Below, piece by piece: positions 34,901 through 49,900 of a stretch of DNA of 64,000 nt. The first letter of the stretch is position 1; the number at the start of each line of letters is the position of its first letter. Location: NCBI GenBank assembly GCA_902729315.2, contig LR746264.1, positions 8,587,878 through 8,651,877 on the forward strand, written 5' to 3'. The position numbers were made by a program, and so were the translations under genes. Under the pieces are notes generated by a model that worked only from the letters and a program-made list of their open reading frames with translations, was not told the origin of the DNA and made no database searches. The stretch is from Spirodela intermedia. Its lineage: Eukaryota > Streptophyta > Magnoliopsida > Alismatales > Araceae.

Positions 34901-37419
34901 GATGAATGTATCCACGAAATTATTTCATTGGCAAAAAAAATCGATGCAAATCCTGAAGAAAATGTTCATGTATGGAACAGAACACAATCAAGGTTCCAAG
35001 GCCATACAGCAACATTAGAAGAAATGTGGCGCTTAAATGGCCTTTCACTGTACTTTTCTGGCTTAAGTGTCCTTAGACTCTTCAGAAACACATACTGACA
35101 TCTACCCAAGGTTAAGATCAGATGATGGCATATCATTGAAGAAAATGGCTACAGCAACGATGAAGCCAACTTTATCTATATAAACCATTTCCCCTCGCAA
35201 AATCCAGCATTACCCCAGCGCAAGCCATTGGACAACTAGATTATCTGCAGAGAAGGACGATCACACGAAAGTGATACAACATTCGTGTAGACAGCACGGG
35301 GAAAAGTTTCAACATCCGAAAATCCATATTTTAATTTGTTCTTACGGTAAATAGTTCTCTTTTCCTGAAGAAATTTCTCTTGGCATAATGAATGTCTCTA
35401 TTACGAATGCCCCCTGTAAACCAAGACCATATGCACTCCAGAACACTTGCTCTGAACGAAAATAAGACTTTTCTAATCCCACAAATTATTCTCCAAGCAA
35501 GTAACACCTAACCTAATATGTGCCCCCCAGAATATTACAGTTGCATCTATTCCATCAAAACAAGCCTGCCTTCTAGACAGGTTTAGCTTATGATGTTGTT
35601 TAAAAAATCACAGCGTATGGAGATGCTCATGAAGTTTTCAAAGTTTCAGTAATATTATGATAGTCACCCTTCCACAATCATCTGTACTTTGGAACTTGAG
35701 CTCAACGTTTGTTTCCCAAAAGTAATGTAGCCTCAACTAGATAGGTATTGATTGGCGTGCTTTGGACTATTTTCTTAGCACTTCGAGAATTCCATAGTGA
35801 CATTAGGTTCCTAGGAGGTTCTGGTTGAAAGGTTAAGGCGCAGTATAACAGACTATGTGAAGGTTTACTTATAACTGAACCAACAGTTCTTGTTTCAATC
35901 AGATTTGATTCTGCAGTAAAGGTTGTACTCACCAATGAATTAACTATTCTTTTTCTGATCACCTTTCACATTGAAATCAACACTCACTCCGCCTGTAAAA
36001 CTGTCAAATTTCCAGTTCAAATGGAAATTAAGCTCATGTAGTGTGTATAATTTTTATGACGAGCATGTGGCCCATTAATAATCATAATAAAATACGAAAT
36101 TTGTGTTCACCAGAAATATAGTGTTGAACTGAAAAAAAAAGGACTGTACATGGGACAAAGTCACTACCTACTATGAACATGGAAGACCACCGATAATGAT
36201 TTTCATAAAGTTCAGTACTAACAAATGAATACGATTTTTAAAAAAATGAAATACAGGTTAATATGCAATCAACTGAGTAGGCATTGACGTACAGCAGATA
36301 CACCGATACTGTTCATTAGGAAACCTGACCCGTTGGAGAGCGCTATAGCTTCCAAGATCCCAACCCCAGCAGCCAAAGCCAAAGATGTTGACACAGCAGG
36401 AAGGTACTTCTTGCTTTGATCATCTTCATACACTGATTCTTGAAGAAAATATTCCATCCCAAAAATTTGTCACAAACTAGACGTAAATATTCAAAGCAAA
36501 ACAACGATTCATACTCGGGTTGGCGCGCAGCAAAAACCTTTTTTCACCTTTTTCCAAGGCCTGTTCTTCAGCAACGAATGATGTAGTCACATTAAGTAAT
36601 GGAACGTTGAACAATTTGGAGACCAAATTGAACACCGAAGCAGATATTCCGACAGCAGCGAGCTCCGCAGAACCTATGCAAAATGGAAACCAATTAGGTG
36701 AGAACGGCTAATAAAGAAACTGGAAACGAATTTAACCTGTACGACCGAAATGGGGAAAAAATTGCTTAAAAATAATCGGAATTAAGACAACGTGGTGGAA
36801 ATTCAGCGTTACTAAGCACGGTAGCATGCGAGAGGGGGGTTAGTATTTGTTCACAGTGATACTACTAAGCATGAACCCACCCAGATGGCCAACGAACGCA
36901 GTATCCACTAACGATGCAATAGGATCCGCAGCCAGGGATAATACAGCGGGCAAGGCGATTGAAATAACATCAAGACCGATCTCATCCACCTTCAAGTTAT
37001 TCCTGCGAATTTACGAAATAAAAAATAAAAAATTCCAATCCTCCATCTGAAACGGACTAAATGACACAATTTACTCAAATTATTCTCAGAAGTTTGTAAA
37101 AATATAAGATACATTTCCTAACGCAGTGTGAGTACCGAATCCGATCCAATAGATGCTTGACCGATCTCGGTAGAGACGTACGGTTAGGACGAACTGAATC
37201 CTCGGGTTTCTCATTGTCTCTATCAGGTTTTTCTACAGGTTTAAACTCGGGGACGGGATTCTTCTGAGGTGAGGCCGCGGGGTGGATTCGGGATATGACG
37301 TCGGGCTTAGCTCTTCTTCTGGGGACAAGGAATGTGGTGGTCGTGTGGCGATGGCGGCGGTCCCTGCCGGGGGAGACACACAGGGCGAGGAGAGGGCAGA
37401 TGACAGAGGCCCCCGCCAT
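31980..37419 (-). CDS. DTX45-like: MATE-family transporter with plastid transit peptide (DTX45/EDS5-like)
   Basis: Thirteen exons (37136-37419, 36881-37002, 36515-36673, 36293-36438, 34544-34679, 33891-33987, 33620-33720, 32980-33143, 32749-32820, 32527-32643, 32328-32423, 32117-32238, 31980-32037) keep frame to 557 residues. Residues 1-90 are an Arg/Ser/Pro-rich transit peptide. The MATE core begins VDEIGLDVISIALPAVLSLA with DPIASLVDTAFVGHLG, then SAELAAVGISASVFNL, APAEQFLTFRAWGAPPIV, RGFMDTKTPLFAVG, NGLLDPILIFLLGFGIEGAA, SMAAQGGTLAMAGHEI, QPVNAIAFVFDGLYYGLSD and a C-terminal KKGPWKYVQLEDQGE. Twelve membrane segments are expected. Relatives include DTX45/46 and EDS5, the plastid-envelope salicylate pathway exporter; the substrate here cannot be read from sequence. 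The exon 4 acceptor is uncertain (36438 or a few bases downstream). Intron 4 is 1.6 kb. Confidence 0.93.
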
Positions 37420-37927
37420 TCCCCAGCTCCCGGAGACAGAATGGCCGCGATAAACCTGCGTACTATGTGGAGCGGAGGGGACGAAATTTGATTAAAAAAT
37501 ATTAAAAACAGGTGAAAATATCTCCGGGACTTTCGCCAGCATACCTCTGTATGCTATAAAATTTGTGTTCTAACCTTGAATTTATTTAATTCAGCCGAGT
37601 ACTTGCGCAATAATACGACTAAAACTTTACAGTAGAAATGAGTTATAATTTCGTCCATCCAGCGGTAGTATGGTAAGTGATTAAAATTACAGGGATGTAT
37701 ATACAAATTTACTATCACAAATAACCTCTGTTCGTCGTGTTCGTAGCTTCCCGCCCTTGGGAAACTTTCCTGGGGAAAGTTGCAAAATATTAGTTTAAAA
37801 GGACTGTTATACCCTTCCCGTTTGATTACGTCAGCATGCGAATTCGCATAGAAGCGTCTTCCTCAGGACGCCTGCGGCTTTTATGAAATTCCGCCGAAGC
37901 TCCACCGGGTCACAGGGACACGTCGAG
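37420..37927. promoter_or_regulatory. Divergent promoter of the MATE gene and TERT
   Basis: The start codons are 508 bp apart on opposite strands. The middle is AT-rich, and no clear TATA box is placed correctly for either gene. An in-frame ATG at 37883 would extend TERT by 15 codons. Confidence 0.5.
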
Positions 37928-40900
37928 ATGGCGAGGAAGAGGCACCGAATACCGGAGGTCCTCCGCAGGACGTTCGGCGACAGAGCGCGCACATTGGGGG
38001 AGACGATCCTGTCCCTGTCCCCGAAGCCGCCGCCGAAGCAAGTAGAGTGCCTCTGTAGGGGGCGGGGATGCGTGCGATGTGGAGGCTCGTCATTCCTGCT
38101 CCGGCAAGAAGATGGTCCAGATTATCGTCAGCTCCTCAACCGCTGCTTCTGCGTCGTCTCACCAGGCGCTCCGGAACTCACCGACCTCTGCTACAGGGGA
38201 GAGTGGACGCAGAGACTGGTCAGTGACGTCGTATATGAAACCTGCCATTTATTTCTAAATGCAGTTAGAACTGAATGGTTGGTGCCTAAGGAAATCGGTC
38301 TTCCAGGACGGTTCTCACATGGTCGTCGCGAACTTCGCTCTGGTTAATGTTTCTATTCAGTAGTTCCAGAGCTTGGCCGTTTCACTAATGCCGTCGTATC
38401 CCGGAAAAAAAATGTTTTCATCCTTTCCTTAGCCTTTTTATGCTACGGCGTAAATTTCGCAGTGTATCGTGCATCGCAGGATACTGACTATACCGATGAC
38501 AAACTCTGGCCTATTTGTCCACCAACAATTTATTTGATAGGTCGAGCGGACTTTCGTCGCGTCTGTGTTTAGGAGATGATCGTATCGTTACGCTCTACAT
38601 ATTTCTTGAAACTTCTGGAACTTCCTCTCTTCCACACCCATAATACGTTAGAGAGAGTGCCTTCTTCGTCACAAGTATTCCTAACATCACGTCTCTCATC
38701 TATCTCTTATTTAAGGTGAGATTGACTTATTTTAAGATTACCTGCAAAGCATGAAGAGATTGGCGATTTGAGTTTTATAAATATCTACTCGTTATGCTCT
38801 TAAAAATGGGCGTAAAGATGAAACCTGGGGATATCCTTAATGCATTCCAGCTGTCTTAAATTTGTGCTTTTTAAAAAAAAAACCAAATATGTAGGGGTTT
38901 CTTTTATTTTTCGCTATGCGAAATTATAAGGAAACGAGACGTATAACATTTAAATAATCTTCAAACGCAGACTTCTCGAGAGTAAAATTGTTAAGCTATT
39001 TGTTACTCTCCCAATACGAAAAGAAGTGAGAAACAAGTGATTTGCTTGAAATCTGCTTGCATGAAATTATACCTTCTCCCTTCTTACAGATAATTTCGAA
39101 AGTCAGGAACTCTATGTTGAGAAACGAGTGCTTGCTGATTACTACTGTTACCAGTTCCATTAGTCCCCTTAAACTGCTTAAGTAATCTATGCATTACCCG
39201 TAGCAACATATTCGCCGAATTCATTCCTCATCGTTTCATCAATTTATCAATACGATAGCAAAGTTGCTTTTACCTAAAAGGCATATATTCGAAGCAATTT
39301 CCATTTGTAGTGGAACCTTTTTGGTTTCCTGTAGGTGTAATTTTTCCAAATAAAAATGTGACTTACTTTTCGGCCCAAAAGTGCTTTTGATGTTAAGTCA
39401 CTTGATGATCCAGGAATAGTAACTTAACAAGTTGTTGTATTAAATCGTTTTACTCCGATTATATTAATTTTGTTTCTGACTTTCATGCTACTGTTTGTTA
39501 CTGAAAATATTGAACTATCCTTTCTCTCCTTCTCTCAATTCTAACTTTTATTTGATGTGCTAATTAGTGGCAACTCTGGTGGTTACGTGTGAATCTTTGT
39601 GAAATTAATTATAAAATTTAATACAAATTTATTGAATGCCTTCGTGATCCAGTTTTTGTCTACTGTTCCAGGTTCTGGAATCATTATTTCATGCTTATTT
39701 CACCACTATCGTTTGCTACTTATTTGGTTTTATTCTGTTTTTGTAATTGTATTGCAGATTGTGAGGTACACAGTGGAATCACTTATAGGTAGATCACATT
39801 CATATGATAATGTATTACGCGAGGGCTATGATGAGGTGAATTATTTAAACTTACTATGCATCATTTTTTCAATGCATATTCATGTACTTGACAAGAACTT
39901 CTTTCAAAACGATTTGTGATTAGGACATCTTCCCCCCTCCCCAACCCCTCATGAGAAAAGTAATTGAATATGCATTTCTTTGTAAAATTGAAATGTGTTA
40001 TAGCATTCTCATTAGCGCAAAGTATTCATTATCAACTTAAGAAACAACTTCAGGTCCTCATCAAATTCTCATTGGTCCAACGAGTAGGATGATGATTCAC
40101 ATGGTAGTACTACGGATTCTAGATACTTATGGTTAAATATTAAGGACGTTAATGATGTCAACGTCTAAAGCTTGGAAACAATCATGTTTTTCTTAGGGAC
40201 TGTATGACCAAGGTTATGTATCATTTTGCTATGGATTATTTGAATTGTATCATGTTTGGAACATTAAAAAGCACCACCTAGAATATTATACCCCAACATA
40301 CATGGTGGTGCTGGTCAAACCAATTTGGACTTAACAAGATGTTTTTTTTTTATCATATTGTATTTCTGGTTAGTATTTTTCTAGAATGTTTTAGGTTAAT
40401 GTGACCCACAATGTCAAAAGATTTTCTTCAAACCAGGCCCAGATTTCTCATAATGGAAAATGTGCTGTAATGAAACGTTCAACAAATGATTTTGTGAAAA
40501 CTTGTGCGCCTATATTTCAAGGATATTATGAAATCTAGTTTTCCTTTATGCCGGTGAAAAATTAGGAAAATTGTTACCACAAATGTCTCTTTTTCAAGTA
40601 GAAACGGAAAATACTGTAGTTCATGAAAAGTTAGTAGGTGGTAAGTTCACGTCTGTTTGTTCAATGGTTGTTTCTTAAAATTTCCATTTCTCCACCGCTA
40701 TTGCCGTAATGGATAGTTAGAAGAGTGGACGTGATTTAACAATATTTCATTAGTAGGTCAAAATACAAATATTATTGACATTTCTTTTCAAATTGAAGGA
40801 CGGTTGTAGGAGTAAGATATGTGGGAACATGATGGTAAACTTTTATATAAAGTGGGGGTGTACTAGTTGCACTTCTCTTGGAAATTATAACAGGGATAAT

Positions 40901-43900
40901 TAATGCCGTCAGGAATCAATCAAAGTTAAATACCTCCACAACTGGAAAACTTTAATTGTGGTCAGAAAAGCTCAGGATGATATTATCACTATGTATTCAT
41001 GTAAGTGGCTGGAGGAAAATAATGAAGATACAAATTGTATGCGAGTTTTTGAATTCTCTTTATGTGTGGTTGTTAATTTTATTGTTATCATCTTCCATTC
41101 CTGTCCCTAGTTATTTGTTTCTTCTTTTATTCTGTCCAAAGTACCCTACCTTTTTTATTTGATATACCACGTGTTAAGTGTAGTCATTGAAGCAGTAGCT
41201 TCGATTTATATTTATGTTACTCAAATTGACATGAGAAAGAATGGAAACCCACTTTAGAATCTATATGCCACAAATTTGACTTGAAGTTATTTATGTGATT
41301 ACTAGGCTTGTTTATGTTATAATGTCGTCTTAATTTGAATATTTTGTATGTCTGGAACTTTCAAAGAGAGATTGTATGCTTTGAGAGAGCTGCTGACCAG
41401 TGGCCAAACAGAACTTAATATTCATTTATTTCCTTCAGCAAAGCCGTATCAGCCTCAATGGTGAATTTCTTTGTGATCCAGCTTGGAATCTTCTTTTGAC
41501 AAGGGTACGTGCTCGAGTTTCTTATGCGTTTTAAATTGTTTTTTATGATTATATGTTAAATGTTTGCATTGCTCATTTCTCAGATAAAGAATTATTTATA
41601 CCGAATGTCATAAATTTCACTGAAGGGTAACGTATTAATGAATTCTCTTTTTGGTTGCTTTTCAGATCGGAGAATCAGCAATGACATTTCTTCTGAAATA
41701 TTCATCTATCTTTATTCCTCTTCCAACCAATAATCACCATCAGGTCACAGGTCCCTTATTAAATAAAGTTCTTCAAAGCCTTAATCTTTCACATAAGCCT
41801 GTGATTCCCATATTGCCATCCAAAGATCTGCAAACCTTAACAACAGGAGACCATATTGACAATGGTAACTTTTCTGCATTGTTTAGTTATCAACTTTCTC
41901 TATTGCACTTTTTTATCTTACATTTTTTAAAGAAAAAACTATGTTATACATACTTTATACTGCCTTTCCTTAGAATAATGTATTATTAACCTATATTTTT
42001 TTTTACTAAGACGTTATTGTGAAACTTATTTGAATTGAACCTCATAAGTCCGTACGATCATTAAACACAGTTTTCATACTTGCATGAAGAAAATTATAGA
42101 GCGCAAAGGTATTTCTCAAACAAACCTTGTCTACATAAAAAACGGTGATCTTATACATCAATCTATCAGTCAGTGTAGCCATGATTATTTTGTGCCCTTT
42201 GGTGATAATCTTGTACGGCCTATTCAATATGCCCATCAGCAGATACTTACTATTTCATTGTGTGTCCCTTCTTTCCAATAAAGAATCACAGGAAAATTCG
42301 CATTTCTTTTTTTCGAAATGATGATCACCATCTTAGAGTCTAAGGGATTCGCAGATTTGTCTTAGTCGCCTCACAGCCGTGCTGGTTGAAAAGGGGACAG
42401 TCGTTCGGATCTGGAGCTTTATCCTGATCCATCTCTGTAATTGTTACGTTCACCTCTTCTATGAGAGAAGTTCAGGTTCAAGGCTATGCCTCCTTGGTGA
42501 GCTTTGGTAGGTCCTCGGTGATAACTAGATCCAGGTATCTTGCTTTAAAAAATACAGTTCGTTATATGGATTTCTTTCCTGATCTCGTTCTTGCTGGTTC
42601 ATGTATCTTCTGCTAACATTGTTTTATTTGCTTTGTATTCTTCAGCCATATGCTTCCTTATGCAATACTCTTGTTTACCCCCTGTAGATGTAGCACATTA
42701 GTCTTCTGGTTGCCCTAAAGCTATTTTTCCATCAGATTCCCTGTATCCGACACCATTTGAAGTCCTCAACAGCATCAGTGGATTCTTAGCGAGCCATATC
42801 CCTTTTTTTCAATTCAGTTAACCCCATCCTAAATTGCAAACTCATGTTTGGCGATTAAATTTCGAGTCCATCTTAATTATCATTTGCCCTGTTGCTAAAA
42901 GAAATTATAATGAGCTATGCTCTGCTTCGTTCCAGGACATCGTATTCGTATCTTTTATGGGGATCTTTGCTGTTGATCATTAAAAGCATTGTGCAGTCAT
43001 GGTTCATCCTTTCACTATAACAGATAGAAAATATATTTTTCCTCTACGTGTTTCTTACTTCCAAAAGTACTCTTTTAGAAAAGTGTGTTCCAAGACTCAT
43101 GTAACGATCATTTCTTATAAAAGAGGTTTATTATTCTATTTTCTTCACTAGGATGCGAATCGAAGAGGAAGAAACGGAAATTTGAAGCAAAACAGAAGAT
43201 ATTTCCCCCTTTCAATCATCATGGTGAATCAGTAGAAGTCCAGAACAAATATTATGACGTATATGGTAAGCCCCAGAAGTATGTTGGACCATTTTACTGG
43301 AAGCAATATAAAAAGATTAGGTGTATGAAGGTGATGGAAGGGAGCATAGTGAAAGATCCTTTGGACATGAACACCAATGAAGGCGAATCAAATACGCCGC
43401 TCCAACGTAAATGCAGCATGTGCCTCTCGTTTCACTCCCATTCTCTTGATTGCCGAGATATGTCTGATATAATAACCCAAAAACCTGCCTTGGACTCACA
43501 TAAATCTGTTCTCATGCCTCGAGTGCAAATTGCTAAAGGGGATATGAAGATGGAGTCTGACTCTTCAACAGCGGCACATCTTGGACCAGTTATTTCTCAA
43601 TGTTTTCAGACCAACAGTGAATATTTCGCTTCACCAGGTGTCGGCATCTGTTCTACCTCTGAAGTCTTTGCTAAATCCAGAAAGCGTAAAAGATTATATA
43701 GTTGGCAGCGTCATACAAGATGCAAGAAAAGAAACACCTTAGATAGGTCAAATAGCCGTTCCAGTATTATCAATGACAAGGAAAGCTCAAGCAGTTTCCT
43801 CCAATGGGAGCCGGACCTCCATCGCGAATTGCCAGAACAAATGACGAAAATCAATTATCCTATAATTAAAAAAAAATACAAAGAGACAAATCAATATTCC

Positions 43901-46900
43901 ACCGATATTGCAATACCCAATCTTCTTGAGGACGGAGTAATTCATTGTGAAACTTTCAACCGTGAGCAAAATGTGAAGCATCTAAACACAAATGTAATGT
44001 TACTTCTGACTCAATGGGAGCAGTTTATGTTTTATGTGATATCTTGGACTTCATATTTTTCTTTGGTGGAAAAGTTTATGTTATGTTAGATTGAAATAGT
44101 GACAGTTGTCTTATCATGAATGCATTCGACTGGACGTTATGTTAAACAATAAGCTTTTTGATTGTTGCATATTCTTGTGACCAAGTCAAAAAGTGGGAAC
44201 AGTGGATCACTTTTCTCTCTGATATGATTGCTGTTCAGGGCTTTCCTTTGTATGTTTTTTCAATCAATCGAGTTATACATATCTCACGATTAACTTGTTT
44301 AGAACCAACACATCCTAGTAATCTACAGAAGTCACTGCACGACGCTCACAAAAATATTGTTTAAGTATACCTCAGACTTGGGTTCCGGGTGTATTGAGCC
44401 CAAAAAACCTGCTTAGATGGAGTATTAATATGAACCTTGTGAGTTTTTTTAAAATAAAGTCGCATCTTCAGAATGGTGCATTCATGAAATAAAAACTTAA
44501 TGATGATACACATTGAAGAAAAATTCTGGACAGGGTATGCATAAATCACCGTTTAACTTTCATCACTTCCCGTTAGCTGAAGACTTCCCTTCTTCCCTTT
44601 TGTAGCCAAATTATCGTTGGCTGATTGGTAGAGGTATCATATAGCAGTGCTGCGATGCTGCAATAGGAGGGAAGTGGTGTCTGAAGGAAGATGCACTCTA
44701 GGTAAGCTTCTCCTCGTCCTTTTCCTTTTCTTCCTTTCCATTCCAGGTTGGCAGAGAGAAAAATCGAGCTGACTTGAAAACATACGAATCAGTTCAGGTT
44801 GTATCATAGAGATTCGTATTTATAGGATGAGTCTCCTCAGCTTCAGGCAGATACCAATTCTCAATTACCCTGATTTCTTGTTTTGCCCCTCTCTTTTGCT
44901 TTCATTAGGAGTGATGGTTTGGATGATACCCGTGTATCACTGTTCAATCAGGTGACTTGAAAAAGCCATCAACTTCGAGGGACTGACTCAGATTATATCT
45001 GCGAAAATAAATAAATAAATAGTTATTAAACCAAAATAGATGTCACAATTCAGTCCGTAAGAAACATACTATGGTTTAGTTTGGCTTGCTAGCATTTTTC
45101 TCCATGACATCAACTTCGTACCGTACTCTTATTCGTTTCCTGTTGCTTGCTGACTCCACTGCTTTCTTATTACTATTTCCTCTTCCTTGTACTTTGGCAC
45201 AGCTGTTGAGAACTAAGAATAGCATCAGATAGGGTTCTAATTAATGAACATATATGATGTATTATAATCACGTTTAAAAGTTCCTTTAATATGCTTTTTT
45301 TTTTATTTTAAGAATCTATTATTACATCTAAAATCATTTTGGCCGACCCAGCGGTGTTAAGATCAACAACTAGCATGGTTAATCTAGGTAAAACAGCCCA
45401 AATTTAACATCTTTGTCATGACTATGCATTTTTTTCCTGTCATGTTATCACTCTTTTTCTCTTCTTCCTTCTTCTTCGATTCTTCTTCTTGCAACAAGCT
45501 TGACTGCCCTTCTAAAAGGTTGTGCCTGCGCCATTTAGCTAGCTAGTCAGAGCGCTCTTGTCTAGTCATTGTGAATGCAATCTATTGAAAAAAATGTGGC
45601 AACTGGGTTGTCTCATTCAGTCTTACGTTATCTATATTTGGCAAGAAGTTTTATTTCATAAAACTTATGCCATTTCCTTTTTAAGATGTCCATGTTTCTC
45701 TCTACTTGTACGGCTGTTTTCACTGCAGTACAGAGTTACGTGCAAAAGTAGGATGAGGTATAAGAGTAAAACGGTCATTTCAAATCTCGGGCAAAAGATA
45801 ACTTTGGGTTAAGTTAAAGAATCAGATGTTGATTGTATGGATAAGAGGATAAATACACGACTGATCGATATATATATGCTAAAGCCATGATCGTAATATT
45901 AAATATGATTTATTCTAGGGATATAAAAACCATAATTTTTGATCCAGTAGTCGATTATGCATTCAGTTTCCTAGGAAATTTATGGTCCAGCACAAACCAG
46001 AGTACATGCACTGCTTTAAGATCCTTAATTTTCGAAGATGGCTTGTATTTATTGTTGAGTCCCATTGTCACCTCTGGGTTTATTTCCGCAGATGTTCTTT
46101 TATATTTATATGTAACTGCAGATGGCGTCTACATGCTTTAATTGTTTAATGTTGCGATCTACACCAAAAATATCTGGAAGAGCTGAGATTAGGAAAAAGA
46201 GCATGTTTTATAATTCAGGCTCATCATCTTCCGTTCTTCCAGGGAATCGTATCCTTTCCATTCTATGGGTGCCCATTACATGTCTCTGGTAGATTTGTTG
46301 ATGGCATGTTATGTTGTCTTACTGACTATCAATGTTTTGCAGAAGAGTATATATTTTCCCGAGATATTTTGATCATTCAAAAAATAATTAATGTTTGCAT
46401 TAACCGAGGAATAGTGGCATATCAATATTTCCAGGTATTATTAATTCATATATCTGAAGAAACACCGAGGAATATTTATTATATAGAAAATCTGCATCAT
46501 TCAATAATGCGACATTACAAAAAATTGAAGATTCATTTTCCTTCGTCATCAACTTTTATTCGATTTACTCATAAACCCAGACGTACCTCATACTACCAAA
46601 ATAACAAAGATGAACGTCCTAAAGAAAGGATCGAGGGTACATCTTGTTAGGTTGCATCTATTAGTTCATTCACTTTACCATGTTCCACAGGCATAGAATC
46701 CTGTTTCTGGTTATTGCATTAATTGGTAAAGTTCACTATGGATGATAGTTGTTCAAATTCAAAGTTTGTATTTCCAACATGCTTTTTGCATGGATTTTAA
46801 TGTTATCTCGTACAGCGTCCTGAATGTGCTTCGTGGTGTCCTCCAACCATTCAGCTGTTAGGGTTGCGATAACTAAATTTTCAACACAATGGCTTGATTA

Positions 46901-49900
46901 TGAGGTCGGATGTATCATTTCGCTTCTTTTAAGCTTCCTCAGTTTTTTTTCCCATATTATCTCATTTGGATTATGTTTGAAGCTCACAAAGATGCGCTGA
47001 GAACAAATCTGGTCAATAGATCTATTCTGTTTTTTTATTTTTCAGGCAGAACACAATGAAATTTACATTGCATCATACGATTTCGGATCCTTTAATTTGA
47101 TGAAATTATGTTTCAATTTTATTCCTGTTACTACTTTTAAGATTGTAACATAAATATTGATCGATTTTTTTTGTTAAGATAACTGATCTTCTGTATTGAG
47201 ACTATCCGTACAGGAGAGATCTTCCTATACTGTTTATGGTGTAAAACAATTTTACCTTGACATCTTGTAGACATTATAAACAGATTGAAGCCGAATAATT
47301 CTGGTGCATTTGCTCTTCTGAAGGATATTTTTTATGTGTCCGGTGGAGGCTTAGACACTTATCATGCCTTTTTCTTGCATGGGAAAAATCGTTCTTCCCC
47401 TGTGTCTGGGTGCTTGTAAGTGGATAACCAACGTGCCAAAGTGAAAACTGAGAGCGAATCGCATTTTTTTTCTGTTGGCTACAGTTTTATTTATTTCATA
47501 TTTACTTTAGATCCCTGTGTAGTTTGCTTTTGTCAAAGGATCCCTTGGTGGCTATGTCACATGAAATTTTAACATATTCAATTTATTGATCTGTGATATT
47601 AATCTGCAAAGCCATGTCCGATATTCTTTTGGAAACTCTTTTCATTGATGCAGGCAGGAATTATTTACTTTGTAATTTTCTTTCCTCTTCATTGCACACT
47701 TCCTACCTACTGAAAATGCATGTTGAGCAGCTTATTTTTGTTTTGATGCTGACCCACAATTATGGAGCCTAAACTTGATGGGTCTCATTCTATAGAAGTC
47801 AATTAAGCTGGAGATCTTATTTTCCTTCAGCAGATTGTCCTTGGAAGAGAGGTTTTGGATCATCCGTTGTGTGAAATGTTGCTGTGCATTTGCTATCAGC
47901 CGTATCTATCATTTTCTCAATGCATCAGCCAGTACACAATTATTTTCAGTTTTCTCGAGCATCTTGAATACCTAGTATATCAATAATTACTCTCATTTCT
48001 TTGTGTTCAATTTTCATCAGGTATCATTCACTTTTGAGAATCCTTAAAACTCTGATTCGGAATGCTCACAAGTGTCAATTTGTGGGGCTTCTACGTAAGC
48101 ACTGTCCTGTTCTAAATTTATTGGGCATTAGTGACAGTGCGGGCCAGATATCTGAGGTAACTATTTAAGCTTTTGGAAATTGCTTCGGTATTTATTCAAG
48201 GACAAGTGATACTTCCATTATTTGGTAATTTTGATATCTTCAAATTCCTTTTCTTTATAATTTTTTTCTATCCATTGATGAGGACGTTGTTCCGTAGTGT
48301 AATCCCATTGTAAGCTTCTTGTCGTCTATTCTCTTTAAAAGGGAACATTGTCGTGAGTTATTTCCCAATTCCAAAAAACGTGACTTTTAGCTTGTGGTAA
48401 TGACCTTTAAGGTCTTTGTTTTCATTTCGCCCATACACAATGTCTGCCCGACCATGAAAGTAGACGTGGCACACAGGAACAGAGTATATATATTTACGTT
48501 CTCTTATCTTACAAAGACTTAACAGTAATCATGGTCTGACCAGGTAGTATTACGAGGGAAGTCTAATGTGTCATTACATAGCTATCTTGGAGGGAAAGGA
48601 AAGTATCCTCGATCAATCAGATGGTGCAGTTTTAAAAGGAAAAAAGAAATGTTTTATCATGTTGTATTATAATCTTAAAAGAAATATCAGTTTGCATTTT
48701 AGATGACTTTTATTTTAAATTTAATTTTTAAAAAACTGAATCCACAGTATTATTACTAATGTTATAATGTAGTTTACAATCAGGGGTGAATAGTTCATTC
48801 AACAGGTCGCATGTGAAAATAAAAACGTTTAAAGAAACAAAGTTTTTAAAGGATAACACGAGAAATTTATAATGATTCGATTAACTTCAAACTTACTCCA
48901 CTTTTCGAGCTCACATTTCATAATATGTTACTGAGATGTACGAGTTAGCTTCTCAATGAAGCTAATAAGACTATCGTTTAGAGATGTCTTAATAATATGT
49001 TCGTTCATATATCGAGAATGGCATTTAGTGGTAAAATGCAACAATTTGTAAACCAATCTAATTAGGTTAAAACATGATTAAATGCATAAGAAGCTTCAAC
49101 GAATCTTAAGGAGAGGTTGTCTATATTTGTTGACTTGAGCTTCATCTTATCTTTCTGGAGAGACTTGAATCTTCAGTGAGATCGTTAGCTTCTGAATTAG
49201 TTATGATCTTATAAAGGGGTTGGAATGTGATTAAGAAATCATCTTTGTTTAAAGCAAGTATAGCTGAGGTTTCTTTTGAGTTTCATTGCTATTTTTTGAG
49301 CTTCAGTGTGGAATGCTTCGAAGCATATTAGAGTGGTTAACACCATGATTCCAAGATATATCAGTCAATTGTGTTTTTTCTTTGTGTTTTAACAAATGTG
49401 TCGACAATTACGTTCAAGGAAGACACCAGTACATTTAACCTATCAACAATTAGTTGACAGTTTTTGTAAGTAAAAATACGTGTAAGTTATTACAAAGTTT
49501 AGATTAATTGAGAATATTCAATTAATGTTTAATTACATCAAATTTATCCTTAGATGAGGGTTGTAGGCTGAACGTACACAAATCAACCTTTGACTATGAA
49601 TATTGTTTCGAGTTTTTTCTTTCTCTTTTTGAAAAACTTATTCTTGTCAATGTCCAAAATCCCCAAACGACTGCCCTCCAACTATTTTTTTTAACCTAAA
49701 CCTACATCATCATAATTAGATCCGAAATCGGCGAAAATGGTATAACCTTGGATTCTTTTCAAAAACTTTTGGATTTTGTTAAAATCGCACAGCATACATT
49801 GATTTCGTTTAAAACCCCTTTCTAGCTTGCAAGCTTCTCGCAAAAATGATCCTAAGAGATCCAGTAATGTTCATTCTGAATAAAATGATCTGAGGTGATT

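Noticed and set aside
44698-44800. Short splice-bounded segments (CTCTAG|GTAAGC; ATTCCAG|GTTGGC to TTCAG|GTTGTA)
   Set aside because: They do not match TERT, and adding them breaks the phase of the next exon.
46306-46650. Open frame with good splice sites (acceptor tttgcag at about 46342, CAG|GTATTA at about 46434) as an extra TERT exon
   Set aside because: The translation has no TERT likeness and the wrong phase. Joining exon 5 (43961) directly to 47271 keeps frame and creates the conserved NHI motif.
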